Below, piece by piece: positions 1-4,771 of a DNA stretch of 5,567 bases. This DNA comes from Candidatus Shapirobacteria bacterium. GTDB taxonomy: Bacteria > Patescibacteriota > Microgenomatia > UBA12405. Within the stretch, counting starts at the first letter, position 1. Every line of letters begins with the position of its first letter. The stretch covers positions 1 through 5,567 of the forward strand of contig QMND01000050.1 of assembly GCA_003647605.1 (NCBI GenBank), read 5' to 3'. A program made the translations under genes and the position numbers. The notes under the pieces are model-generated. The model was not told the DNA's origin. It saw only the letters and a list, made by a program, of their open reading frames with translations, and searched no databases.

Positions 1-12
1 AACCACAGCATA

Positions 13-216
13 ATGGTAACAAAGAGTGGAAACTTCAAGATATTCATAGAGTATTTTGACAAGAAAAAGAAAGATGGAAATGGCGACATCTCATTTTCGC
101 TTGGGGAAGATGGAAAGGTAGTAATGGAATCTGATAGCGTGATAATGAGGTTAACAAAGTCTGATGTAAAAAATATCATAAAGCTGTTGTATGACCTGTA
201 TAAGGAGATGAGGTAA
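13..216 (+). CDS. Small protein of unknown function, possibly continuing upstream of the window
   Basis: I do not recognise this 67-residue protein. It has a lysine-rich patch (residues 17-20, KKKK) followed by GNGD. Residues 25-47 look like two or three beta strands joined by a GEDGK turn, and residues 49-66 look like an amphipathic helix (KSDVKNIIKLLYDLYKEM). The layout is a small beta sheet closed by a C-terminal helix. The reading frame stays open to base 1 (N-H-S-I before the first Met), and the 12 bases in front of the ATG hold no Shine-Dalgarno site. The true start may therefore lie outside the window. Its TAA stop touches the ATG of the Ku gene directly, so the two are almost certainly co-transcribed and translationally coupled. 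Whether it works with Ku is unknown. Confidence 0.7.
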   Translation: MVTKSGNFKIFIEYFDKKKKDGNGDISFSLGEDGKVVMESDSVIMRLTKSDVKNIIKLLYDLYKEMR

Positions 217-1053
217 ATGGCTTCAACCCTATGGCGTGGAAACATACAGATAAGCCTGATAAATGTCCCTGTCAGGCTGGTTAGTCTTGAAAACGCAGGA
301 TATAAGCCAGACCTCCACCTTTGCCACGAAACTGATGGCGGAAGAGTAAAGCAGAGATACATCTGTGAAAAGTGCGGGAAGAACGTAAGCTGGAGCGAAA
401 TGGCGAGGATAACGAAGGACGGGGTTGTAGTAACAAAAGAGGAGCTTAGAAGCATAACGCCAGAGTCCTACAAGAATGTGAGAATAGAACACATATTCGA
501 GAAGAACAGCATTCCAGCGGATATGCTTCTCCACGTCGAGAAAACATATCTGATAACGACGGACGAGAAGCAAGACGCAAAGCCCTACAAGCTGTTGTGG
601 GAAGTCCTGAAGAAGCGGAATCTCGTAGCTATGGGAACTATTTGTTTGAAGAGCAATTCTCCAGAGAAGATATGTCTGATAACTGCAAACGAAAACGGTC
701 TATTTCTCCAGATGTTGAGCTATGCAGATGAGATCAGGCACGACGAGATAAAGAAGCAAAGAGAGACGCTTGAAGAGATAGAGGTATCAGGTAGGGAAGT
801 GGAGTTAGCAGAAAAGCTGTTCGAAGAGCTATCAACAGACGCTTTCGACTTCAGCGTGTTTGCAAAGATGGAGGATAAGAGAACCAAGAATTTGAAGGAG
901 TTGATTGCGAGCAAGAAGAGCGGGATAAAGATTGAGAAGAAGGAGGAGAAGAAGGATAATGAGAGTGAAGAGGAACCGCTGTTCGAGCAGTTGAAAAGAG
1001 CGGTTGAAGAGGCAAGGAAAAAGAAGAAGATAGAGATAGTTGCGGAGCCGTGA
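217..1053 (+). CDS. ku: Ku DNA double-strand-break end-binding protein (prokaryotic type)
   Basis: This 278-residue protein matches the family length (about 250-300) and layout. Known role: prokaryotic Ku forms a homodimeric ring that threads onto broken DNA ends and recruits the NHEJ ligase LigD. Seen here: the opening W-x-G-x-I...NVPVRL (residues 6-21); C36 and CEKCG (50-54), a possible metal knuckle; VVVTKEEL then ITPES (70-84); the core YLITTD...YKLLWEVL (111-131); the barrel strand and signature LQMLSYADEIR (164-174); and the helical arm VELAEKLFEEL...DF ending in ELIASKKSG (195-236). A Lys/Glu-rich linker (237-250) leads to EEEPLFEQLKRAVEEARKKKK, which resembles the bacterial C-terminal LM-x-ALK-x-S motif implicated in LigD contact. 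A GGAG at 204-207 lies 9 bases before the ATG. No ligase is visible in the window. Family confidence is high; a role in repair versus protection or circularisation of an element genome is inference. Confidence 0.95.
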   Translation: MASTLWRGNIQISLINVPVRLVSLENAGYKPDLHLCHETDGGRVKQRYICEKCGKNVSWSEMARITKDGVVVTKEELRSITPESYKNVRIEHIFEKNSIPADMLLHVEKTYLITTDEKQDAKPYKLLWEVLKKRNLVAMGTICLKSNSPEKICLITANENGLFLQMLSYADEIRHDEIKKQRETLEEIEVSGREVELAEKLFEELSTDAFDFSVFAKMEDKRTKNLKELIASKKSGIKIEKKEEKKDNESEEEPLFEQLKRAVEEARKKKKIEIVAEP

Positions 1054-1057
1054 TGGT

Positions 1058-1573
1058 ATGGAGCCAATAGAGAGATGTGTAAAGGAGTTTGATGCGGAGT
1101 CCTACACTACCATAAATGGTAGATATGGGCTGATGAACAAAGATAGAACGGCTATGTTCATAAGCGATTACAAGCCGGACGATCTTGAAGTCCAGACCGA
1201 TCTGTTCAGTAAGAAGTCTATGAGAGAGACTTTGAAGAAGCTGGATAAGAGCGTGAACGTTGATCCAGATTTTTTGAAGGCGTTTCTCGATGCCTGTTTT
1301 AAGATAACGAGAAGACCGATTGTAAGGCTTTCAGCTAAGCGTATATCTCTATACTATAACGAGTATCCGATAACGCTTGACCTGATACTTGACAAATATG
1401 CCGACGACAAGACATACGTCTATTTCGATGCAACCCTGATAAAGCCAGCTATAAGGCTGTTGAGGAAAGTCGGAAACGTAATGTTTATGTGGAGAGGAAA
1501 GGAATCGGTTATACTGATGGATATAGATGCGGAATACTCTATTCTGATAGCACCATATCTGGTAGATGTATAA
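1058..1573 (+). CDS. Putative single-domain DNA sliding-clamp-like protein
   Basis: This 171-residue protein has no certain name. Residues 67-170 follow the pattern of one sliding-clamp (DnaN/PCNA) domain: strand, helix FLKAFLDACF (72-81), strands IVRLSA and ISLYYN (88-101), ITLDLIL (105-111), then YFDATLIKPAIRLL (122-135), as in the FNAxYLxxAL segment of DnaN, then VMFMWRG (141-147) and a last strand YSILIAPYLV (160-169) like the ImPv/YLIAPR ends of clamps. A normal clamp monomer has two or three such domains, so this would be a reduced form. The first ~65 residues are polar and may be a partial second domain. Known clamps tether polymerases and repair enzymes to DNA; that role here is inference. 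The start is ATG 1058 with GGAG at 1044-1047, in preference to an in-frame TTG at 1040, because it leaves only 4 bases after the Ku stop. Confidence 0.7.
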   Translation: MEPIERCVKEFDAESYTTINGRYGLMNKDRTAMFISDYKPDDLEVQTDLFSKKSMRETLKKLDKSVNVDPDFLKAFLDACFKITRRPIVRLSAKRISLYYNEYPITLDLILDKYADDKTYVYFDATLIKPAIRLLRKVGNVMFMWRGKESVILMDIDAEYSILIAPYLVDV

Positions 1574-1826
1574 GATGGAGATTGGAGAAAATCTTGCTGG
1601 AGTTATCAAATACATAGCTATTCATAGCTTTCATTATATGGATAATCTTCAGGTTGATGACGATATGAATGACGATATAGAGGTATTGACGCGGGAGATA
1701 AAGAAGAGGAAAGACCTGCCTGAATATGTGTGCAGGATAGAGGCGGAGAATTTGAAGCTGATATGGGAAAACGTATTCGATATGAGCGTGGAGAGAGCGT
1801 TGGAGATAGGTGCTTTGGACTGGTGA
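1566..1826 (+). CDS. Small acidic helical protein of unknown function
   Basis: I do not recognise this protein of 86 residues. It appears all-helical: residues 9-27 form a helix rich in His, Tyr and Ile (AGVIKYIAIHSFHYM), residues 31-37 are a strongly acidic stretch (DDDMNDD), and residues 38-50 and 55-85 make two more amphipathic helices, with KKRK between them at 46-49. There is no signal peptide or membrane segment. Two starts are possible. ATG 1566 overlaps the clamp-like gene by 8 bases; ATG 1575 lies one base after its stop and would give 83 residues. Neither has a strong Shine-Dalgarno site, so translation probably depends on ribosomes finishing the upstream gene. The overlap suggests co-expression with the clamp-like protein, but no role follows from sequence. 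Confidence 0.7.
   Translation: MYKMEIGENLAGVIKYIAIHSFHYMDNLQVDDDMNDDIEVLTREIKKRKDLPEYVCRIEAENLKLIWENVFDMSVERALEIGALDW
1822..1826 (+). promoter_or_regulatory. Archaeal-style Shine-Dalgarno GGTGA ahead of ATG 1832
   Basis: GGTGA overlaps the TGA stop of the upstream gene and ends 5 bases before ATG 1832. The following ATG at 1826 runs straight into TAA, so the working start must be 1832. GGTGA-type sites are common in archaea, which gives mild support for an archaeal host. Confidence 0.55.
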
Positions 1827-1831
1827 TGTAA

Positions 1832-2074
1832 ATGGGAAGAGACTTTCTGTATATTGACGAAGTGTTGTCTGAAGCCTTGAGATGCCCGAAGTGCGGATCT
1901 AAACACATAAGGATATACGGGGAGAGAAATGTTGACTTTGAATCAGTGCTGGAGTCAAACAAAGTGGTGAAAGACACGCAGGGAAACATTAACTCTGAAA
2001 TCGTGTTTGATATAGCGTGTGAGGAGTGTGATTATGTAACAGATGCAGATGACGTGTCGGAGTGGAGAGTATGA
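1832..2074 (+). CDS. Small zinc-ribbon protein
   Basis: This 80-residue protein carries a split four-cysteine site: CPKCGS at residues 18-23 and CEEC at 63-66. The first knuckle, CPKCGSKHIRIYG, is the classic opening of a zinc ribbon; the second, in DIACEECDYVTDAD, closes it. The 41-residue span between the knuckles is longer than in a minimal ribbon and holds an acidic, strand-rich insert (DFESVLESNKVVKD). Zinc ribbons of this size often bind nucleic acid or a polymerase subunit, but the net acidity argues for protein contacts; this is inference. The gene starts 5 bases after its upstream neighbour with a GGTGA site, and its own TGA overlaps the next ATG (ATGA). I know no specific family name. 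Confidence 0.8.
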   Translation: MGRDFLYIDEVLSEALRCPKCGSKHIRIYGERNVDFESVLESNKVVKDTQGNINSEIVFDIACEECDYVTDADDVSEWRV

Positions 2075-2685
2075 AGAGTCTGCTTGAGAGGAAAATAGAG
2101 AAGTCCAATCTTGATGAAGATGCAAAAGAGATACTTCGTCAATTATTGGACGATGATGTTGTAGCGGTATACAAGAGTGGAGACGAATACTTAGAGATAT
2201 TCTACGACGACTCTCCAGATTCCCCAAGAGAGTGGGACAATCTCGGTCATATGCTGATATTTCACAATAGATATTCTCTTGGAGATGAGAATGATATAGA
2301 TAAGAATCAATTCTCATCTTGGGACGATGTAGAGAATTATCTTATAGAAGAGGAAGATGCAGCTGTGATATTACCCATATATATGTATGAACATAGTGGC
2401 ATAACCATTAGGACATATCCATTCGCGTCTCGGTGGGACTCTGGGCAGGTTGGATTCATATACGCAAAGAAGAGTGAGATAGGTAATCTCAAGAAGAGCA
2501 AGGTTAAAGATATTCTAATAAAGGAGGTAGAGGTATATGATAAGTTCCTCAGAGGAGAGGTGTTTGCATATCACAGGATTAAAGACTGCGACATTATCGA
2601 ATCGTGCGGTGGATTCTTCAGTATTGACGATATATTGAGTAGCAATGATGACAGAACGTGGGAGGAGGTAGAAAATGGTCGGTAG
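2071..2685 (+). CDS. Conserved mobile-element protein of unknown function (SPREWDNLG / WDSGQVGFIY family)
   Basis: This 204-residue protein belongs to a family I recognise from phages, plasmids and integrative elements, with no function known to me. Its landmarks are all present: SPREWDNLG (51-59), a His/Arg/Tyr stretch FHNRYSLGDEN (64-74), a helix introduced by SSWDDVENYLIEEEDA (82-97), LPIYMYEHSGITI (101-113), RWDSGQVGFIY (121-131), then VYDKFLRGEVFAYHRI (155-170) and ESCGGFFS (177-184). Invariant polar residues such as H65, H108, D123 and Q126 would suit a binding or catalytic site, but that is speculation. The N-terminal 25 residues are helical. ATG 2071 is chosen over GTG 2062 because GGAG at 2059-2062 lies 8 bases before it and it makes a 4-base ATGA overlap with the preceding stop. 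Its last codons hold the strong Shine-Dalgarno site of the next gene. Confidence 0.85.
   Translation: MKSLLERKIEKSNLDEDAKEILRQLLDDDVVAVYKSGDEYLEIFYDDSPDSPREWDNLGHMLIFHNRYSLGDENDIDKNQFSSWDDVENYLIEEEDAAVILPIYMYEHSGITIRTYPFASRWDSGQVGFIYAKKSEIGNLKKSKVKDILIKEVEVYDKFLRGEVFAYHRIKDCDIIESCGGFFSIDDILSSNDDRTWEEVENGR
2661..2669 (+). promoter_or_regulatory. Strong Shine-Dalgarno GGAGGAGGT for ATG 2675
   Basis: This is one of the longest anti-Shine-Dalgarno matches in the window. It sits inside the end of the SPREWDNLG-family gene, 5 bases before the next ATG. It supports independent, efficient initiation of the downstream zinc-ribbon gene despite the 11-base overlap. Confidence 0.75.
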
Positions 2686-2941
2686 AAGATTTGAGCTTGG
2701 TGGAGTCCAATACAGGATAATTGGAAAGGGAAAGAAGGAGACACTCGAAACGCTATGCACAATATGCGGTGGTAAGGAATTTGAGCACGTCTATACGGAA
2801 GATCGTATATTAGAGCTTGATAGGCTTGGAACGATGGAAGCCACAATTATGAAGTGTAAGAGCTGTGGGACACTGTTCTTCTTTAGAGAGGTAAACGACT
2901 ACGACTACATATACTACTCTCCCGTAGAAGTGGTAAGATGA
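2675..2941 (+). CDS. Small zinc-ribbon protein
   Basis: This 88-residue protein has two cysteine knuckles, CTICGG at residues 28-33 and CKSCGTLFFF at 61-70, 29 residues apart. The second has the CxxCG-hydrophobic form typical of the closing half of zinc ribbons. The N-terminus is basic and beta-like (RRFELGGVQYRIIGKGKK, residues 4-21) and may add a nucleic-acid-binding surface. The C-terminus is rich in Tyr and Asp (DYDYIYYSPVE). The spacing differs from the other Cys-pair proteins in the window, so it is probably not a recent tandem duplicate of any of them. Initiation is well supported by GGAGGAGGT. Its stop overlaps the next start as ATGA. Zinc binding is inference from the motif; the partner is unknown. 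Confidence 0.8.
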   Translation: MVGRRFELGGVQYRIIGKGKKETLETLCTICGGKEFEHVYTEDRILELDRLGTMEATIMKCKSCGTLFFFREVNDYDYIYYSPVEVVR

Positions 2942-3297
2942 ACATAAAGGATTTTGAAGCAGATGACTTTTCAGAAGTTGACGCGATTTGCGAGGAGATA
3001 GCGGGAAGTGATGCAAGACACGCAATATTGTCTGGCATAATTTCATTCGGTGATTTGAATAACGATAAGGTGGCAAGTCTCGTTCAGAGATTAGATGAAG
3101 TCTGTGAAGGAGATGATTATTCCATTTCCGAGGTTCTTATGGCTTTGGAGATGGTTCAAAATATGATAATGGCGTTGTATGTAAACCACGTTCGTAGAGG
3201 AACCGAATACGAAAATGAGCCTATTGGTCAGTTTCTTATTAGACTGTCCCTAATTATGGCAAAAAGGCTGGAGGCTGATGATAGTTGGTCAGAGTAG
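2938..3297 (+). CDS. All-helical acidic protein of unknown function
   Basis: I do not recognise this 119-residue protein. It looks entirely alpha-helical, with probable helices at residues 10-22, 26-36, 42-56, 63-88 and 94-112. The fourth is long and rich in Met (EVLMALEMVQNMIMALYVNHVRR) and would pack well as a dimer or bundle core. It is too polar and too often interrupted for a confident membrane segment. Both ends are acidic (FEADDFSEVD and ADDSWSE). The start ATG shares the 4-base ATGA overlap with the preceding zinc-ribbon gene and has no good Shine-Dalgarno site, so it probably depends on coupling. The Met-rich helical bundle could suit a small regulator or inhibitor binding a host protein, which is only a guess. 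Confidence 0.75.
   Translation: MNIKDFEADDFSEVDAICEEIAGSDARHAILSGIISFGDLNNDKVASLVQRLDEVCEGDDYSISEVLMALEMVQNMIMALYVNHVRRGTEYENEPIGQFLIRLSLIMAKRLEADDSWSE
3270..3274 (+). promoter_or_regulatory. Shine-Dalgarno GGAGG supporting a TTG start at 3285
   Basis: GGAGG lies 10 bases before TTG 3285. The codon just upstream in that frame is TAG (3282-3284), so TTG is the first possible start. The site is the main support for this non-ATG initiation. Confidence 0.55.
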
Positions 3298-3467
3298 GAA
3301 TAAAGTATGAGTATGTGGATAAGAATGGAAGAGTCCACGTTGGAAGAGTTGTGAGAATAGCACGAATGAGAACGGGTGCTGTTCTCGCATTTATGGAAGA
3401 TGGAAAGGGTTATCCCGTATCTAAACACGGAACGTGGAGGGAGATAAATGAAAGTGATAGATATTGA
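3285..3467 (+). CDS. Small basic beta-barrel-like protein (SH3/KOW-like), unknown function
   Basis: This is a 60-residue protein, one of the few basic ones in the window. Residues 5-50 suggest a five-stranded small barrel: GIKYEYVD, a turn KNGR, VHVGRVVRIARM, GAVLAFM, a turn EDGKG, YPVSKHGTWREI. The pattern of a hydrophilic turn followed by VGRVVRI recalls SH3-like and KOW folds that bind RNA, DNA or proteins; the fold call is inference from strand pattern only. The start is TTG with GGAGG in front. An in-frame GTG at 3315 would remove the first two strands and is less likely. It overlaps the helical gene upstream by 13 bases and the next gene by 20 bases, the largest overlap in the window. 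Confidence 0.65.
   Translation: MVRVGIKYEYVDKNGRVHVGRVVRIARMRTGAVLAFMEDGKGYPVSKHGTWREINESDRY
3436..3443 (+). promoter_or_regulatory. Strong Shine-Dalgarno GGAGGGAG for ATG 3448
   Basis: The motif lies inside the 3' end of the small beta-barrel gene, with its GGAGG core 7 bases before ATG 3448. It fixes the start of the cysteine-rich gene even though this creates a 20-base overlap. Confidence 0.7.
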
Positions 3468-3810
3468 CAACTGTATGGACTGTCCACTATCAGAGATAGG
3501 CAAAGATGGTATTATAACCTGCAAATCTGGAAGTGTGGGCAGTAGAGAGATCGGAAACATATTCGTGGATACGAGCATTCCAGATTGGTGTCCATTACAG
3601 GACTTTAAGGATTTCGTAGCCGATAAGGTCAAGACAAGCGTAAAGGTATATGAAGTGATATACGATGATCCAGACGGGGAAATAATATTCATAGTTATTG
3701 GAGATATAACTGAGGAAGATGCGATAAAGATAGCCAAGAAGCGTATGGTAGAGGAAAAGGTGAATGATGGACTGTTCTTTGTAGAGGAGCATGATGCGAT
3801 ATGGGTGTGA
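3448..3810 (+). CDS. Two-module protein with an N-terminal four-cysteine knuckle ending in IPDWCPL
   Basis: This is a 120-residue protein in two parts. The first (residues 1-52) has C9 and C12 (NCMDCPL), C25 (ITCKSG) and C48 in IPDWCPL. The CxxC...C...IPDWCPL pattern is one I associate with short phage proteins of unknown role; it probably binds zinc or, less likely, an iron-sulphur centre. The second part (about 66-120) looks like a separate alpha/beta unit: VKVYEVIYD, a DPDGE turn, IIFIVIGD, the helix TEEDAIKIAKKRMVEEKV, then LFFVEEHDAIWV. Such strand-strand-helix-strand folds are common in small adaptor proteins. The start has a strong Shine-Dalgarno site. The gene overlaps the following cysteine-rich gene by up to 10 bases, and both carry an ITEED stretch before a helix. 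Function unknown. Confidence 0.8.
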   Translation: MKVIDIDNCMDCPLSEIGKDGIITCKSGSVGSREIGNIFVDTSIPDWCPLQDFKDFVADKVKTSVKVYEVIYDDPDGEIIFIVIGDITEEDAIKIAKKRMVEEKVNDGLFFVEEHDAIWV

Positions 3811-3989
3811 TGTGCAAATACTTTGTAAACGATGCGACTATGGCTTGGGACTCGGTAGATGAGATAACCGAAGAAGATGTCGTAGATATTTTAGACGGAG
3901 AGAAGTTTGTGTGCACAAACCCCAATAGTGAGAACTATGGGGTTAGAAAGATGGGAACCTGCGATAGTTGCCCAGACTTTGAGGAGTGA
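3801..3989 (+). CDS. Small four-cysteine protein (CTNPxSxxYG...CxxCPDFE type)
   Basis: This 62-residue protein has cysteines at 5, 38, 54 and 57. Residues 38-60 read CTNPNSENYGVRK then CDSCPDFEE, a pattern I have seen in small phage and bacterial proteins in which a leading CxY and the trailing C...CxxC...FE close one metal site. Residues 15-35 are acidic and partly helical (ITEEDVVDIL). The likely ligand is zinc; an iron-sulphur cluster is possible. Two starts fit: ATG 3801 (10-base overlap with the upstream gene) and ATG 3810, whose A is the last base of the upstream TGA and which removes three residues while keeping C5. The sequence does not decide between them. It follows another four-cysteine gene directly, so the two may act together. 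Confidence 0.75.
   Translation: MGVMCKYFVNDATMAWDSVDEITEEDVVDILDGEKFVCTNPNSENYGVRKMGTCDSCPDFEE
3905..3920 (+). repeat. Short inverted repeat, 7-base arms
   Basis: GTTTGTG and CACAAAC are perfect reverse complements around a 2-base TG centre. The repeat lies wholly inside the coding part of the four-cysteine gene at 3801-3989, where it encodes KFVCTNP. It could be an operator-like half-site pair, but the position within a gene and the small size make chance a fair explanation. Confidence 0.35.
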
Positions 3990-3994
3990 TGAAT

Positions 3995-4162
3995 ATGTTT
4001 AGCAGAGAAGATGCAGATATTGAGAGGAATGCCCCGCTGTCAGAAATAGCGGAGAGGGTTGATAAGGCAATAGCAGAACTCGAAAAGCATTTTGAGTCTG
4101 TTGAAGATGAGAATGTTGTTCAGGCGTGGGAGTTTGTAAAGTCATTCGCGATATATGCGTGA
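3995..4162 (+). CDS. Very short acidic helical protein
   Basis: This 55-residue protein begins MFSREDADIERN. It appears to be two helices: residues 15-36 (PLSEIAERVDKAIAELEKHF region) and 38-53 (DENVVQAWEFVKSF). The heptad-like spacing of I, V, A and L in the first helix suggests a coiled coil or a hairpin that dimerises. I do not recognise a family. ATG 3995 is preferred because GAGGAG at 3981-3986 lies 8 bases before it; the in-frame ATG 3989, which shares a base with the previous stop, would add two residues (M-N) but has only 2 bases of spacing. Codon use matches the neighbours (AGA/AGG, ATA), it fills an otherwise empty 180-base stretch, and its TGA runs into the Shine-Dalgarno site of the next gene, all of which support a real gene. 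Confidence 0.65.
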   Translation: MFSREDADIERNAPLSEIAERVDKAIAELEKHFESVEDENVVQAWEFVKSFAIYA

Positions 4163-4171
4163 GGAGATCGT

Positions 4172-4447
4172 ATGATAGACAAGTTTCTCGATGAAATATC
4201 AGATGAAGTTGGAGAGGTAGAATTCGTATTAAAATATGAAGGCTGGAGTCCAACCTGCTTTCCAGATACGCTCGATGAAGTTCAATACGAAGATTATGCA
4301 GAGATGGAGTCGTATAGGATAATAGATGCTTGGAACAAGAGTATGCTAGAAGGTGGATACGCGTATGTTGACGGTGGATACAGAGAAGGAGGACTGTATG
4401 GAGTAACGTGGGCTTTGTATAGGAAGTGCGATGAAGATGGAGAGTGA
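4172..4447 (+). CDS. Acidic protein with Gly/Tyr-rich C-terminal half, unknown function
   Basis: I do not recognise this 91-residue protein. Residues 1-12 form an acidic helix (MIDKFLDEISDE), 13-22 a strand (VGEVEFVLKY), and 34-57 a helix (DEVQYEDYAEMESYRIIDAWN). Residues 60-83 are rich in Gly and Tyr (EGGYAYVDGGY, EGGLYGVTW) and probably form a tight beta hairpin. Cys 29 and Cys 86 are isolated and unlikely to bind metal. There is no signal peptide or membrane segment. The start is well supported by GGAG at 4163-4166, 5 bases before the ATG and just inside the upstream stop region. Its 3' end overlaps the next short gene by 17 bases. Confidence 0.75.
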   Translation: MIDKFLDEISDEVGEVEFVLKYEGWSPTCFPDTLDEVQYEDYAEMESYRIIDAWNKSMLEGGYAYVDGGYREGGLYGVTWALYRKCDEDGE

Positions 4448-4610
4448 AGGAGAACAGGATAAGAACGTGGTGGTTGTATTCTCCGATTTCGAAGTGGTAG
4501 TTGAGAATTGGGACAAGATGGACGAGTTTCTCGTTGAACTAAACAAGTTGCTCAAGAAGTATTCTGTCAAGAACGACTATTTCTGTGAGTATGGGACGGA
4601 GCTGGTATGA
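4431..4610 (+). CDS. Very short acidic protein of unknown function
   Basis: This 59-residue protein has a polar start (MKMESEGEQDKN), a hydrophobic strand pair VVVVFSDFEVVVEN (13-26), and an amphipathic helix at 27-45 (WDKMDEFLVELNKLLKKYS) ending in a short tail with Cys 52. A beta-hairpin plus helix would make a compact alpha/beta unit. ATG 4431 has AGGA at 4421-4424, 6 bases upstream; ATG 4437 is an alternative giving 57 residues. The gene overlaps its upstream neighbour by 17 bases and its downstream neighbour by 4 (ATGA). Codon choice and the good Shine-Dalgarno placement favour a genuine gene. I cannot assign a function. Confidence 0.65.
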   Translation: MKMESEGEQDKNVVVVFSDFEVVVENWDKMDEFLVELNKLLKKYSVKNDYFCEYGTELV

Positions 4611-4771
4611 TGGAAGATATAAGGTGGGCGTTGCTCGCTGAACACCCCGCTGTAAGTGAGCTGTATGGGGAAACCTGCGAGCTTCAGGAGAGGATAGAGA
4701 AGCTCGAAGAGGAGTTAAAACTGTTGAGAGAGATAAATAAAAGGAGGAGAGTGAGATGGAGGCGACGTTAG
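4607..4771 (+). CDS. Very short coiled-coil protein with Arg-rich tail
   Basis: This 54-residue protein has residues 1-18 as an amphipathic helix (MMEDIRWALLAEHPAVSE), then a strong predicted coiled coil at about 24-43 (CELQERIEKLEEELKLLREI) with Leu/Ile at heptad positions. It ends in an arginine-rich tail (RRRVRWRRR, 46-54) that could bind nucleic acid. The coiled coil suggests a dimer. The start has GGAG at 4598-4601; ATG 4607 forms an ATGA overlap with the preceding stop, and ATG 4610 follows immediately. The tail is encoded by the Shine-Dalgarno and start region of the next gene, with which it overlaps by 16 bases, so its basic character may be partly a by-product of that overlap. No family recognised. 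Confidence 0.65.
   Translation: MMEDIRWALLAEHPAVSELYGETCELQERIEKLEEELKLLREINKRRRVRWRRR
4742..4747 (+). promoter_or_regulatory. Strong Shine-Dalgarno AGGAGG for ATG 4756
   Basis: A full consensus match with an 8-base spacer to ATG 4756. It lies in the coding end of the coiled-coil gene, where the same bases are read as two Arg codons. Confidence 0.75.

Noticed and set aside
1040..1057. TTG start extending the clamp-like protein by six residues
   Set aside because: It would overlap the Ku gene and lacks a well-placed ribosome site, while ATG 1058 has GGAG 10 bases upstream.
720..1067. - strand frame with long Ser/Phe runs that could look membrane-like
   Set aside because: The runs are the reverse complement of the Lys/Glu-rich tail codons of Ku, which is clearly the real gene.
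1270..1275. T-rich stretch as a possible archaeal terminator
   Set aside because: It lies in the middle of the clamp-like gene, encodes Phe-Leu, and no stem precedes it.
2062..2070. GTG start adding three residues to the SPREWDNLG-family protein
   Set aside because: The GTG overlaps the end of the GGAG that best serves ATG 2071, and ATG 2071 gives the standard ATGA overlap.
3228..3737. 169-codon open frame on the - strand
   Set aside because: It spans three well-supported + strand genes with good Shine-Dalgarno sites; its Ser/Ile-rich translation looks like a shadow of acidic coding sequence.
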